DNA of 64,000 nucleotides, from assembly GCA_000507305.1 (NCBI GenBank), contig DF239100.1, forward strand, positions 157,501 to 221,500, given 5' to 3'. Source of the stretch: Breviolum minutum Mf 1.05b.01. Its lineage: Eukaryota > Sar > Dinophyceae > Suessiales > Symbiodiniaceae. The notes under the pieces were generated by a model. It was not told the origin of the DNA. It searched no databases and saw only the letters and a list, made by a program, of their open reading frames with translations. How positions within the stretch are numbered: position 1 is the stretch's first letter; each line of letters begins with the position of its first letter. Made by a program: the position numbers and the translations under genes. Below, piece after piece: positions 1 to 12,161 of the stretch.

Positions 1-735
1 TTGTGATCCTGTATCTTAGCTGTTCATAGTTGAACTTTTCTTATAGTTTTTGTTTGGGGTATGGGAATACTGATTTAAATTGATTTTGTAGATATTAAAG
101 AGAAGGCATACATAGATACCACCCAGAAAACTAACATGTCATGACAATAGAAAGTCCACCATTTGAAGATGTATTTCCCATTGAACATGGGGATTTTCCA
201 GTTAGTCATGTTAGTAAACTCAGGGGTGTATATAATACCAGGTGGTGTTTTCAAATATTTTTTATTTTCACCCCTACTTGGGGAGATGATCCACTTTGAC
301 TAATATTTTTCAGATGGGTTGAAACCGCCAACCAGAATAAGTATGTATATAGACTTCCACCTCGGAAGTTCCCATTCAAGCAACCAACCTTTTGGATGGT
401 AATATCAGTTCACTCATGTTGAGATCGAGAGTTAAGATGTCAACATATTCATCATTATTCAAAGGACCAGATGCGACGACCGATGGGATTTTGGAATATT
501 TACCTATACATCCAGGAAGGGTCCGTCCACATCTTTTCCAGTTTGGGAGAGATTTATCAGGTCAACCCATTTTCAGTAGATCGCTATCTTTCCCGACACC
601 CCTTGGACCTAATGTAGGTAAATGTACCATACATGAACGGCGCGTTAAAAGGGGACCTTTTGGGGGGGCCCTGAAGTCAGCTTCCCCTTTATTGCTTATA
701 GATTCAGTTTGTTAAAACGACTTGCAACAGCTCAG
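1..735 (+). other. 3' part of an MTR4 intron
   Basis: No exon is visible here. The first MTR4 coding sequence in the window starts at 736 after CTCAG. The stretch holds a palindromic family E element at about 130-232 (it contains CCACCATTTGAAGATGTATT) and a family B element at about 238-335. The open frame at 392-715 has no recognisable protein features. Confidence 0.6.
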
Positions 736-855
736 GCATCCAGTGATCCAGCACCCGCCATCCCAGATGGCAGTTCGGAAGGCCGGATTGTGCCTATGGC
801 ATTGCCGTTGGTGCAAAAGATTAGTAAGATTCGATCAAATATGCCAGCGGGAGAT
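736..855 (+). CDS. MTR4 exon a (end of arch region)
   Basis: 40 codons, including GRIVPMALPLVQKISKIRSN, which matches the segment before the RLYIPKDLRP region of human MTR4. The acceptor is CTCAG|G; the donor is GAT|GCTTAG, a GC intron. The following intron (856-1847) holds a family B copy at about 1437-1532 and half of a family E palindrome near 1166-1210. Confidence 0.85.
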
Positions 856-3800
856 GCTTAGCTCAAAAATGGTGAGACTTCAGAGATTTTATTGGGATTG
901 TTTATCCGGGAACATTGGGGAAAAGGTTCTAAGTTGACTATATAAACGTTTTCAGATGGGTGGTGGTTAAAAAAAACGACCCTACATCAGAAGGTAATCC
1001 TTTATGACTAGATGATCCAATTGGACGATGTTGTGGTCATTTTTGCTTGATCAACCAGCAACTAGGCAACTAGCTTCTTTTGACTATACAAATCAACCCT
1101 TAATACGCCAAAGCACGAACTAGTTGTATAAACCCTTGTGTTGACTACAACACCCTTGTATTGCTTTGGGGATATTCCATTGCTATGTTAGTTTACCACA
1201 GGGTACCGTCCCAGAAGCCAACAGGATTGCACCTGCGAGGTTGCACCATCCCATTTTCTTCCAACCACAGGTTAGTTTGAGGGAGGGTACTTGTATCAAT
1301 CCTGAATGTCCAAGCACTACTCATGACAGATCCATGGAACAAACAGAAAAATAAACCTACATTGATCCCATAAAAAATCAGCCAATTCTTCGTAGATATA
1401 TCAGTCCCATGGATCTGAAATGGGCTTTGGTAAACTGGCTGGTGGTTTCAAATATTGTTTATTTTCACCCCTACTTGCGGAAATGATCCAATTTGACTAA
1501 TATTTTTCAGATGGGTTGAAACCACCAACTAGTAAACCATTATCATGGAGCCTTTAGAATTTCCATTGCTAAATGTGTTTTTGTTGTTGTTGTTTTTCTC
1601 AGGGTATGGTACCTTATATAGGAGACTTCCTACGCCCACCTCCCCAAAGAAATATAATTTTTCTAGCGCTTTGAACTAACACCATTCAATTCTAGCAGAA
1701 TTGCCAGGCACACTTATATGTGTTTTTCTTTTTTCATGTCAACTTTTTTTCCTCTAAGATTTCCCCTGGAAACTACCAGTTTACGCCCTCCTGTCTTCGT
1801 TTTCAACGGCCGGTGTCAACAATCATGATGTTTTTCGGCTCGCTGAGGATCCTGACAGTGAAGACTCGCGAAGGGCCTTGTTGAAGACTTTGCATCAGAT
1901 CAAAAACCACAAGAACTTCAAGCAAGGCATTCCTGAACTAGATCCTGTTGGAGAGATGAATATCAAAACTGAGGAGATTTGTTTTTTGGTTTTTTGGGGG
2001 TGGGGGTAGTTTGATATTTTTATTCATTCTTTCCGGGGCATGTGGTTAAGTACGTCTTTTACAGTTTGTACACACATATATATTTTACACGTTGTTTTTA
2101 TCACAATTTATATATAATTATGCACATATATATATATATGTATATATACACCTGTACCTGTTTGTCCTCTATTCCCTCCAAAACAATGTCTTTTCTCATC
2201 AAAACAGGGGTCACTTGGGTTCCTAGGTGTATATGTATATATACGTATTTAGATATTTTGGATTTTTAGTCATTATAGATATATTGAGCAGATGTTTTTA
2301 TCTGGTGCTTCAAAGAAACTGATAGATTGGATGTTTCACACGCAGCACATGGGGATAGGGATCAAATCTGAGGAATAGGGTTTGCTTTTGGGTTGAAAGT
2401 ACTTTGGGGGATTATCCCATTCAAATGGATGTTTCCGAAAATAGTGGGTTTTCCCCCCAAATCATCCATTTTAATAGGGTTTTCCTTAATAGGGTTCTCA
2501 CCCCTTACCTAAGCACGTATCCTAAGGGGGGTGATCCTCCAAGTACAAGCCAGGCAGTTTTTTTATGATATGTTCAACCTGTACCTGGACCTGGACCTTC
2601 AAAGGGGTGCCAATCAATCCCTAAGGGATGGTGAATTGAAACCCTGTAACGGAACCATTTGGCACCCCTTTGAAGGTGCTGGTATGAATGTATTGAAGCG
2701 TACATTTTGGGAACCTCTCGAACATGAGGCTCACAAAAATGGCCCCAACTTTGGCCAGCTTTGGGGATTGGACTTTGGGAGGTTTCTCTCATGTTGATGG
2801 AAGAGAAATCCTATACCTCCTGGAATGCTTGCAACTTCCCAACCCTCCCCCCCCGAAAACCAACAAGACGATCGCTGGAAAATCCACCATTTGAAGATGT
2901 ACTTCCTATTGAACATGGGGATTTTCCAACCAGTCATGTTGCTAAACTCAGGGGTGTTTTTCCCCTGCACTAAGATGGTAACAGAAAATGGACCTTGTGA
3001 AGATGTATCTCCTATTAGACATGGGATTTCAATTGCCTGCCATGTTAGTTCACCAGAGGGTACCATACATGGATTAGTATGGGAAATACACACTCCCAAA
3101 ACTTACACCTCTATTTAAAAAGGACCTATTTCAATAGGAAATACATTTTCCAACCATTGATTTTCAAGGGACATTCGTTCGTTTTCCAGAATAGAAGGCT
3201 GCCTTTGGAAAAAAAAATCCGAACTTGGAAACTGTTTTCATCTCATGTTCCAGGTTCCAGCCGTTCCATTTTTTGCGGGGAGTTCATCCAACTTCAATGA
3301 CACACTAGCAACTCGAAAAGAACAAATCAACGAATCATTGGTTGACTGGAAAGAACAACTACCCGTAGGATCCATGTATGGTATGTTTACCTACGTTTGG
3401 TTGTTTTAATGGTAAATGTAGGTAAATATACCATAATTACATGGATGGTATGGGCAGGTTGTGGTTTCAAATAGTTTCTATTTTCACCCCTACTTGTACC
3501 TGGGGAAATGATCCAATTTGACTAATTTGAGTATTTTTCAGATGGGTTGGTACAACCACCAACCAGACAACACTGACTTGGATTTAAGTCCTTGGAGTCC
3601 CATACCTAGTCCTTGGAGTCCCATACCTGATCTTTCAAATCAGGAGATGAATAGCGTCGTTACCAGCATTGCCGATTTGCAGAAGAAACTGTCAACCAAC
3701 AGCTTTTATGGCCACGAAAAGATGCAGCTCTATTACGATTGCTTTTCCAAGAAGGCAAATGGGTGGGACAACAGAATCTTTTGGGAACTGGACTTTGTGT

Positions 3801-6800
3801 TTTAGATGTTTTTTCTGGAAAAAAAAATCCAAACCTCCTTTTTCAATTCCCAAATTTCTCCATCTATGGAATATTTACTTGTACCTGGAAAGCCGTTGGT
3901 GCCCTATTTTTAAGGCAATAGTTGCTGGTTTTAGGGGTATGTTGTTGCCTAAAAAAATAGAACGTTCCTTGGCGTTCCAGGTACCTACATTTACCATCTA
4001 GTTGAAGCCGAATGAAGATACATATTCCGTACATTCGAGGGTATTTGGGGGTTTGGTGATTTTGCCACTGGATGAACTAAAAAACATGGAAAAAAAACTG
4101 GTCAAGTCATCTCAAGAAATGCCCCCCAAAAAACGTTCCTGGATACGGGGTTTAGGCCATTGAACACATATTCTAAGGACTTTGAGGATTCCTTGAACGC
4201 AAGCATGTCCCACCATGTCCCACCGGAAACAACTTCCGCAATGAAAAAAGGGCCCAAGTGAACCCCTAAACATCTCCTGAGGCTCGGCTTTTATGGGTTC
4301 CAAGCACCTACTGAACAGGTATTCGGATGATGTTGGATGTATAGGGTCAAGAGAAGTTCAGAACACTGAAGACTCATGAATACTCGTTATCCATCTTCAG
4401 TTATGTTCACTTACAGCCTTATTCCATTTATTTCAATATAACATGCATTTTCCTATGTTCATCCAGTATCGTCCTTGCTCATCCATTTCCACAGAGACTC
4501 CGGTTGTATGTAGAATTTTTTGAAAGAAATCCCCACGCTAAGTGATCCACATGGAGAGCCCTGGTCTCAAGGTGAAGTTGCATGGTCAAGTTCAAGATTT
4601 GGAGAAGCAAATTAATCAAAGCCGCTTCATGGTACCATGGTGGCAGTTTCCAAGAGATTTTTTCCGCCCGAAACCCTTCAAGGTGTATGTAAATCAATTG
4701 ACCGGTGGTTTCCAAGGATGTTTTTTTTCTTTTTCGCACACCATTATAGCTTTAGGGTGTTTAGCCATAGCATACTTGGCCAATGGCTAAACTTAAAACT
4801 TTTTGGGATTATAATATTTAGTAAGGGAAAATAAGCCGTTCAAACATGTTCAAACATTTTGTCTTCAGGGTCCATTGGCGGCTAAGTGAGCATAGTAAAC
4901 TAGGTGGGGGCAACTCAAACATGTTTTATTTTCATCCCTATTTGGGGAAATGATCCAATTTTGACTAATATTTTTCAAAGGGGTTGAGTTGAAACCACCA
5001 ACTTTAGGTACATATTTTGGGCCGTGAAACAGGTCCGACATGTAAACTCGGTCCAAAATTTAGAGTTTAACGTTGAGGCTCATGGAGTTACATGTTCACC
5101 TCCGAACATGTCCTTTGGTTGGCGGGTTCCAATACCAATGATCTTTGAATGGGAAGGTTTTTTTCCTTCCATGGCTGTGATGTTGGTGTGAAAAACGTGT
5201 CCAGTTAAATGGGATATACGGTATAAGTTATAAGTTATAAGCCTAATATATCCCATTCATATGTAGGTGAAATAACTCCATTTACTAAATTCCTGGGACA
5301 TCCTAGTGGGGGTACAGTGATTCAGCTTTCGGTTGGTCTTGGGATGTTTTTGGGTAGATTACAACGAGGTCAAAAGATCACCTACAATCTGGAGCTCTTC
5401 CATTTGAGAAAATGTTAGACGATGAATCACCTTGAAGCTAAAAGAAAACCTGTCCAATAAAAAACAACTGGGACTTCTTGGTGACTAGGGTCGTCTTTCA
5501 TCAAAGGAAGCTAGATTTGTTTTTCGGTGGAAGTGAAACACCAATTTCAAAGAAGTGGTACCTTATTTGGATGATTTCCTGGAACCCAAGTGAACCTTGG
5601 TCTGATTGGAAAAGACCTTGTTTTGGAGGGGTCAAGGCTAAAAATGGAGGACAAACAGGTTCGGTGGAAATTCCAATCGCCCCCTCCAATCGCCAAGGTG
5701 ATGAGCGATGATCTTCGAGCGATGCGAAGAGTGTTGAGAAGGTCCAATGAGCACTGTTCTAGGATACCAGTTGGTTGGTTCTATTCTGGGGATTATACTA
5801 CCCGGTTATATAGGGATTGTATGAAGCTATTATATCCATGAAATATGCTAGTCAAATTATAGCGACCTCACACCAAATCGCCCAGATGGTGGTTTAGAAA
5901 GAATTTTTTTTATTCCAAGGAAATTTAGCTTGGCAAAATATTATAATTTGGCCAGACTATTTGCAGCGTTGGTTTACAACATGTTTACAAAAAGATTTAG
6001 GACTAGCGTTTTGAAGTAGGGTTATAACCCCTGTTACCCATGTATTTTTGGCTATTTATACGGGTTGTAACCCCTTTTAGAACTGGTACGGGCCGACCTT
6101 GAAGCTATGTGTCAGTTTTCTCATCCCAAAACATAAATCTTTTCAACTTCTGTTTTTTTCCTATTTGCTTCACATATTATGTTCACAACTTGCGAACCCT
6201 CCCTGAAAACTAAGATGGCAATGGAGAAAATCACCAGTTTTAAGAGGAGCCACGGGGTTTGTAATTACAAGGTTGTGGTTTCAAACATTTTTTTCCCCTA
6301 CCGGGGGAGATGATCCAATATGACTCTGACTAATATGTTTCAAATGGGTTGAAACCACCAACTAGAAATGCCTGTTTTTCCATTGTCACCGTTTTCTCTT
6401 CTGTGTAACGGGGGTGTAACCTTCGGACGCCGATTGGATTTGCAGGTTGGAATTCATCGACAAAGACGGTGTGGTGCAACTTAAAGGCAGGATGGCATGC
6501 GAACTTACCTCAGCTGATGAAATTTTGATGACTGAGAGTCTTAGCTATCCACATGGATTCGTTGAAGGTGATTTTTTGCCTTTTTTTACCATGGTAAATC
6601 ACCATTAAAACCAGCATTTGGGGAATATCGTAGGTTTTTTCCATGTATCATGTATATATTTGTTGTTGTCGGTGACTTTTTATATGGATTTTGTACCATG
6701 GTGAAATCAGCATTGTTCACCAAGATTTGGGGAATATTTTTTCCCAAGCATCGAACAAGCAAATACAAGTCTATGTTATTTTCAAGTGTCCATGCCATTA

Positions 6801-9008
6801 CTGTTCCCTAGGGATCCAATCACCTCCTGAGAATGGTAATGGAACCTAAAGAATATGCTGAGGAGGGACTTGAACATCCCTTTCATCATCTGAGACTATG
6901 ACTGGATGCCTAGGGGTTGTGACTCCTCATCTGAACTCCCAAATGCAAGTGGGATATCCTAGCACAATTTTGGGGTGAAAGCCGACTCCGAAGAATGGCC
7001 TGAACATTCGCGGGTTTTTGATGCTTTGAATTGAAAATCCGGTGCTTCCCAAATTGCAACATGATTCCATCCCAAAGGATCCATGTATGTTATATTTACC
7101 TACATTTGGTTGATTTTTATGGTAAATGTAGGTAGATACACCATACATGGATGGTATGGGACATGATTCCATGAAATGGCTTGTGACAAATTTTGGTGGA
7201 CAAAAGGACTTGGCCAAGTCAATGGCTTGGTGAAATAATATGGTCTATAGCAAGATAATTCGGGATCCACTTGACAACACCCCACAGTTGATGGTACTTT
7301 TTCCATATTTTACTCCGGATCTTATGAAACTAAACCCCCCTCTACCCACATCTGTATTTGGTTTGGTGACTTCCTATACCCTAGGGATCCAATCACCTGA
7401 GAATGGTAATGGAGCCTTAAAACCATGCTGAGGAGGTGATTGGACACCCCAATCATCATCTGAGAACATGACTGGATGCTTAGGGATAGATGTTTTATGA
7501 TGTTTTATGATGTTTTTGTTTGAAAAAACTCAGGATTGTATTTCAGAATGTCTTCGCGGACATTGATGCCAACAATATTATTGCCTTGTGTTCTTGCCTC
7601 GTCTTCGATGAGAAGTCGGAGGATCCTATCACCAACAACCTTGATCTCATGAAGGCATTTGAGACCTGCAAGGGCATTGCCCGCAATGTGGCTGAGATTA
7701 TGGTTGGGGATACCCAGTTTGTTGAGTTCGTTGCTGTGGCAGTTGAAAGAACAAATTAAATGGTACTTGGGAGATTGATAATTTTCCGCAGGGAAAGCAA
7801 GGTTCTTAGAAGATCACGTTCAACCTTGCTTTCCCTGTTTGTTTCGCAACTGGAAGTGTTTTCTCGGTGCTTCGCCTTTGAGTTACCGGAGTTGATTCGA
7901 AGAACAAACAGTTGTTGCATGCTTGTTTGGATTGATGTTTTTTTCATGTTCATTCAGTTGATGGCAGTAATGTCATTGGTGGAGAAACCAAAAAAAACCT
8001 AATAGGATGCATGGAAACTGGGTATATTCACCAACATTACTTGATTTGTATGGTATACTTGTAAACAAAAACGTAGCGTTAACCCCATTCGTCGAAAATG
8101 GGAATCCGTCCATGGTGGGGTCAAACATCGGTCCAGCTGAATCACCGGCGACAGTCGAAGTGTGTGACCTTTTTGGCATGGTTACTCCCCGGAAATTTAA
8201 CATGGAACCTGAAAATCACCAATTAGAAAAGGAAAACACATCTTCCAAATCATCATTTTTGGGTTCCATGTTAGTTTTCGAGGGTGTAAGTGATCCTTTC
8301 AAAGGTATCAAAGGTTAAGCGACCTCCGTTTTCGGGGATAAGACAAGATCACGGCTTGAATCACCTGGTGGGTGAAACTGAAGACTTTTTTTTTACCTTC
8401 ACCCCGAAGCCTGGGGAGATGATCCAATTCGACGAGCATATTTTTCAAATGGGTTGAAACGACCAAGAGCCTAAGTATGTCCAATTATGTAGGCAAGTTC
8501 CCAGTTGCCACTTTTGATTTTCTTTGCAGTTTGTATTATACACTTGGATTAAGTTTGAGGAACTCATGTTCCTTGAGTTTTACTTTTTTAATATCCATTG
8601 AACTCACGATCGCCTTGCTCACTATCTGTCCAATCTGAATCTCCGAGAGTACACACGCCCGATGTGTGTATAACATATCCATCTCAAATTCCACAAAGTC
8701 TACCCTCCAGGGAATTCACATATCCCACCTTGGGAAGTTCGGAAAATCATCGACTCAAATATGCCTTATTAGGGGGGGATATATGTTAGTTCCCTGGAGG
8801 GTAGTCCTTACCACCATCTTGACCAAGGCCTTCGGAACCAGTTGGTTCTTGATTTGAAATTGAGTTTATGATGATCTTCAAGTGATTCAGAAACAGAGAC
8901 CACTGTTGTTGACATGTATGTAGCTTTACACATGCACCTCTTTGCAGTTTTAGGCTTCACCATTGTCATTATAATATCAATATTATCAGTATCATCATCA
9001 ACATCAAC

Positions 9009-9062
<54 letters not shown>

Positions 9063-9063
9063 G

Positions 9064-9122
<59 letters not shown>

Positions 9123-9123
9123 G

Positions 9124-9189
<66 letters not shown>

Positions 9190-12161
9190 TCACAGGGAGG
9201 TTGACGTCCCATTCTTTTGGAGCAACATGGTGTTTGGGAAAAAACAGCAGAAATCACTCGATTAAACCAATGTTCTTGGCCAAAGGTGGAGAACAAAATT
9301 CCCATCGACGTGGAAGAATATGTGCAGAAATTGAAACCACAGCTGATGGACGTAGTCCTCCATTGGTTGGAAGGAAAACGTTTTCATGAGATCATGATGC
9401 TTGGATTTGGGATATGCAAAAAGGGATTTGTTTCCCGTAGGAACCATGTATGGTATATGATATCTAATCTATATTTGGTTGATTTTTGATGGGATTAATG
9501 TAGGTATACAATGGATTGTTTGATCATCGTTTCTAGGCAAGTTGGTGTGTGCAAAGTTCCAAACTCACCTCGTTAACTAGATATCCATAAACTTATCGGT
9601 GAATCCCCGATAGTTTCCACACACCGACACAAACCACAGATCCTCTATCAACTGATGTGTCAAAGCTCAAGTGGGTCAACCGATTTTCATTTAAGTCAAC
9701 GATATTTCTCTTGAATCAAACAAGGTTAACAAAGTTTGTTTGTAAGTCCCTTTTGGAGGTGTTTGAAACATCAACCCCTGTAACACCGCAACGTGAAGGT
9801 CATTTGGATTTCAGGCGTTTGAAATATATGTCAATATGTATATATATATATATATATTTAGAGAGAGAGAGAGGGATTCACATGGATATTACAATAGTAT
9901 ATATATACACATTACTATTACACATTTACATAGTTATCCAACCTCAAGGTAGCTTATTAAGGAGATCCTCCCAAAGATCCTTCCCAAAGATGCTTTCATT
10001 TTATGAATTTTGGAGGTATGTGAAATGTTATCAATTTCACCTATATATTATATGCTTGTATTTTGGGTTGTCCCCCGTCCCAGTAACAGTGGCAAATGAA
10101 GGTTTATCAGGATTCCCTACAAAAAAAGTAATAATCCTGCAGGTGTTACTGGGCAGTTGCTTGTATAGTCTGTATATCTATACATGTTATTATAGCTATG
10201 CAAAAAAATATCCGGTTTTCTGAGGAATCAGTGCAACCTCTACGAAGGCAGTGTGGTACGTGTGATCCGGCGCTTGGAAGAATTGATCCGCGAGTTGGCT
10301 ACGGCGGCGAAGACCATTGGAAATGAAGAGTTGGCCTTGTCACTTGGCAATTTCAAAGAGTTGGGTCTAAACTCCTTATTTTGGGGATAGGAAAATCCCA
10401 CCTGTAGTGACGGGAATCCTTATAATTGGTATATAAAACCCCCCTAAGGTTGATGACCGGATGGCAATTTTACATCATGGCTGGTTGCACCTACCCGGAA
10501 GCGTCCCCCGAAAAATCGCCGGCCTTATGAAACCCGGGCCTATGAAAAATCCATTGGTTCCCCTGAATAAGGCCTTATTGAGTTACTGTTTCTGGGGGGG
10601 GTTACCTTGTTCCTTGCAATTTCAACAGAAAAATGGAGATCGAAGGTGGGCCCCGTCACCAGTTTTTAAGTGGGGTGAAATAACTCCAATAAGTAGGGTT
10701 ATAACCCCAGTTACCCATTTATAAGGCCATTTATAGGGGTTATAACTCCATTTGTAACTAGTATGGGCCGACATGGATGAAAGATTATACATTTATATAC
10801 ACTCCCGAAGTTTAACATAGGCTCTGAAAAGGGACCATTTTGAAAGGAGGGACTCTTTTCCAACCATCCATTTACATCCATTTACATCGGCTATGTTCAA
10901 CTTCGCGAGTGTATTTTTTTGGGGAGATGAAATATTTTTTGTTGACAACACAATATACCCTGAATTTGGATTGCCAGTTCCCCAAATCATGACGGTTCTT
11001 TGGGTCTTTTTTTTTGGGGGGGAATCATGAATTTGGGTTGCTGTATTATTATGTCGTTTACCCAGATGGAGGTGAATGAAGAGGTCTAGAAAAAATCCTG
11101 GACGTTTGGATTACATGTCGGGGGGATGGCATACTTAGTATTATGATGTTTTTATGAATAGAAATCTATAAATATGTATATATATATATATACACACTGT
11201 ATATAGGCAGGATATATGCGGGCATTTTAATATAAGAGCCACTATCAATAAGGACCACATATGAAAGTGGCTCAAATCATGGGAAGCAAAAAGGTTGATA
11301 GAAAGACATGTGATGGAATAGTATTTCCAATATGGTTTGCATCCTAATACACATTCCCAAAACAACAAACATGGAACACAACAATGGAGGGGTTGGAGGA
11401 ATGGTTTCCTTTTCAAAGGGGTGATGTTCAAGTTCCACGTTTGAGTCACATGATCACATTGACAAGTCGCGACAGGTTTTGTGTCAGAGAGAGGCGGGAC
11501 ACACCATATCGATGATCGCAGGATGTCTTGTTCCAGTTTTTGCATACACATTATCTATTTAGAAGTCTGCTGCGAGAGGTAGTGCAACTTCCCAGATTTT
11601 CTTAGATTTTTGGTACCACAAAAATTGGGATTTCCAAAAATCTGAATTCCCACTTTGAGTTGCGCATAGCTGGGGAAAACCACCCATCAACTAGTATAAA
11701 GGCCTTGCTACGCCTTGGAGATTTGCTGATAGAACCATTTGTTCACCAAACATTTCAGGTACTGAAAATGGAGGAATCCTCACCTGTAAAATCCGCTGTA
11801 TTGGTAAGGGAGGTAAACCCCACCCCCCAGAATTTCCGCCGAAAAGGTACAGGAAGCCCGGAAACTCCCTGCCATTTTTAGGTGCCTGAAACTGAAACTT
11901 TGGGGGTGAATTTGTTGGTTGGATGTCCCGTTGGAAGTTAGTACATGGTTAGTAAGTGGGTTATAACCCGAATATACCCCATTTAGAAGCCATTTACTAA
12001 CCATTTACTAACTTCCAGGAACATCCAAGTGGTTGCTCTCCCGGCCGAACGGTTCAAAATCCCATCATTTTTCCGGTGGTGGAATCCAGTCGAGGAAGTT
12101 GAACGAGGGCCGATCTCGGCTGAAGCGTGGCATTATCTTCGCGGCCTCCCTCTACTTGTAG
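736..12161 (+). CDS. MTR4-type exosome RNA helicase, C-terminal part (10 exons)
   Basis: DEVH-box SKI2-family helicase that feeds structured or aberrant RNA to the nuclear exosome. Only the last 336 codons are in the window; family members are about 1000 residues, so the helicase core lies upstream. Exons: 736-855, 1848-1973, 3644-3754, 4572-4631, 5698-5741, 6446-6535, 7534-7702, 9286-9395, 10225-10338, 12095-12161. Joined, they stay in frame to a TAG and follow the order of the family: end of the arch (IVPMALPLVQKIS), the linker LDPVGEMNIK, RRVLRRLEFIDKDGVVQLKG, then the DSHCT ratchet domain (IIALCSCLVFDEKSED, LKPQLMDVVLHWLEG, LYEGSVVRVIRRLEEL) and the hallmark terminus IIFAASLYL. Introns are 4 GT, 2 GC and 3 GA, all ending AG|G. 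SKI2 is the alternative identity, but the spacing and the C-terminus favour MTR4. Confidence 0.93.
1848..1973 (+). CDS. MTR4 exon b
   Basis: 42 codons beginning DPDSEDSRRALLKTLHQIK and ending GIPELDPVGEMNIKTE, the equivalent of the human PDGIPLLDPIDDMGIQ. The donor is GAG|GAGATTTG (GA intron). The next intron (1974-3643) is flanked by a 7-bp direct repeat AGGAGAT and holds a TA-rich run at 2085-2150, a hairpin at 2590-2695, family E-like palindromes at 2870-3065, family A at 3366-3454, family B at 3459-3566 and a 2 x 21-bp tandem repeat at about 3588-3629. Confidence 0.93.
3644..3754 (+). CDS. MTR4 exon c
   Basis: 37 codons (EMNSVVTSIADLQKKLSTNS, then FYGHEKMQLYYDCFSKK), matching the helical stretch that precedes the CEKKAQIA region of human MTR4. 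Acceptor AATCAG|G, donor AAGAAG|GCAAAT (GC intron). The intron 3755-4571 holds the family U hairpin at 3878-3984. Confidence 0.92.
3878..3984. repeat. Family U hairpin
   Basis: Arms TGGAAAGCCGTTGGTGCCCT and GGCGTTCCAGG with a GGCAATAGTTGCTGG interior. Copies at 45688-45781 and, reversed, 31621-31713. Confidence 0.8.
4572..4631 (+). CDS. MTR4 exon d
   Basis: 20 codons, VKLHGQVQDLEKQINQSRFM, a coiled segment equivalent to DIKSAKRELKKARTVL in human MTR4. Acceptor CTCAAG|G, donor ATG|GTACCA. The intron 4632-5697 contains family B at 4901-5003 and a degenerate palindrome at about 5195-5310. Confidence 0.85.
5698..5741 (+). CDS. MTR4 exon e
   Basis: 44 nt coding VMSDDLRAMRRVLR plus two bases of the next Arg codon, the conserved MDELKCRKRVLRRLGF position. 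Acceptor GCCAAG|G, donor AGAAG|GTCCAA. The intron 5742-6445 holds family K (5850-5955), family H (about 5995-6100) and family B (6268-6364). Confidence 0.92.
6446..6535 (+). CDS. MTR4 exon f
   Basis: 90 nt coding LEFIDKDGVVQLKGRMACEL and TSADEILMTE, the start of the DSHCT domain (human IEMKGRVACEISSADELLLTE). Acceptor TGCAG|G. The donor ACTGA|GAGTCTT is a GA intron, chosen because it restores the family spacing TE-IVFQNVF. The intron 6536-7533 holds family N (6560-6795), two family F copies (about 6815-6915 and 7378-7487) and family A (7070-7160). Confidence 0.92.
6560..6795. repeat. Family N element
   Basis: Contains ACCATGGTAAATCACCATTA twice in diverged form and ends with AAGCATCGAACAAGCAAAT. 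Copies at about 30822-30945, 36537-36655, and a terminal fragment at 62332-62362. Confidence 0.7.
7378..7487. repeat. Family F element
   Basis: Begins CCCTAGGGATCCAATCACCT and ends GGATGCTTAGGGAT, with an inner palindrome (GAATGGTAATGGAGCC region). Copies at about 6815-6915, 15085-15192, 58950-59062, partial at 43038-43082 and 48455-48520, and reversed at about 16588-16668. Confidence 0.85.
7534..7702 (+). CDS. MTR4 exon g
   Basis: 169 nt. Begins IVFQNVFADIDANNIIALCS and continues through CLVFDEKSED to AEIM; matches NGLFNDLSAEQATALLSCFVFQE of human MTR4. Donor ATG|GTTGGGG. The open frame runs on to 7759, but homology stops at the donor. The intron 7703-9285 holds a small inverted repeat (7784-7838), family D (8190-8290), family B (8364-8472), a family S copy (8705-8760) and the ATC microsatellite (8995-9189). 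Confidence 0.94.
8995..9189. repeat. ATC microsatellite with a 60-bp higher-order period
   Basis: About 64 ATC units. The interruption ATGATC recurs at 9061 and 9121, so the array partly repeats as a 60-bp block. It encodes spurious poly-Ile (+) and poly-Met (-) frames. Confidence 0.95.
9286..9395 (+). CDS. MTR4 exon h
   Basis: 110 nt coding VENKIPIDVEEYVQKLKPQL and MDVVLHWLEGKRFHEI; equivalent to IDEETYLSSFKPHLMDVVYTWATGATF. Acceptor CAAAG|G, donor ATCAT|GATGCTT (GA intron). The intron 9396-10224 has a diverged family A-like element at 9438-9505 and a TA/AG simple repeat at 9835-9870. Confidence 0.95.
10225..10338 (+). CDS. MTR4 exon i
   Basis: 114 nt coding NQCNLYEGSVVRVIRRLEEL and IRELATAAKTIGNEELAL, the highly conserved VFEGSIIRCMRRLEELLRQM helix. 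Acceptor CTGAG|G, donor CCTT|GTCACT. The intron 10339-12094 holds family H (10640-10780), a family M-like palindrome (10800-10915), a TA run (11175-11195) and family C (about 11922-12030). Confidence 0.95.
12095..12161 (+). CDS. MTR4 last exon and stop codon
   Basis: 67 nt coding KLNEGRSRLKRGIIFAASLY, then L and TAG. The IIFAASLYL terminus is diagnostic (human IVFAASLYL). Acceptor TCGAG|G; the phase joins exactly with the preceding exon. Confidence 0.96.

Noticed and set aside
8808-9305. 165-codon minus-strand frame (poly-Met) and 96-codon plus-strand frame (poly-Ile)
   Set aside because: Both are translations of the ATC microsatellite.
9657-10223. 188-codon plus-strand open frame, the longest in the window
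   Set aside because: It lies in the MTR4 intron before exon 10225, includes a TA/AG simple repeat and has no recognisable domain; MTR4 homology starts only after it.
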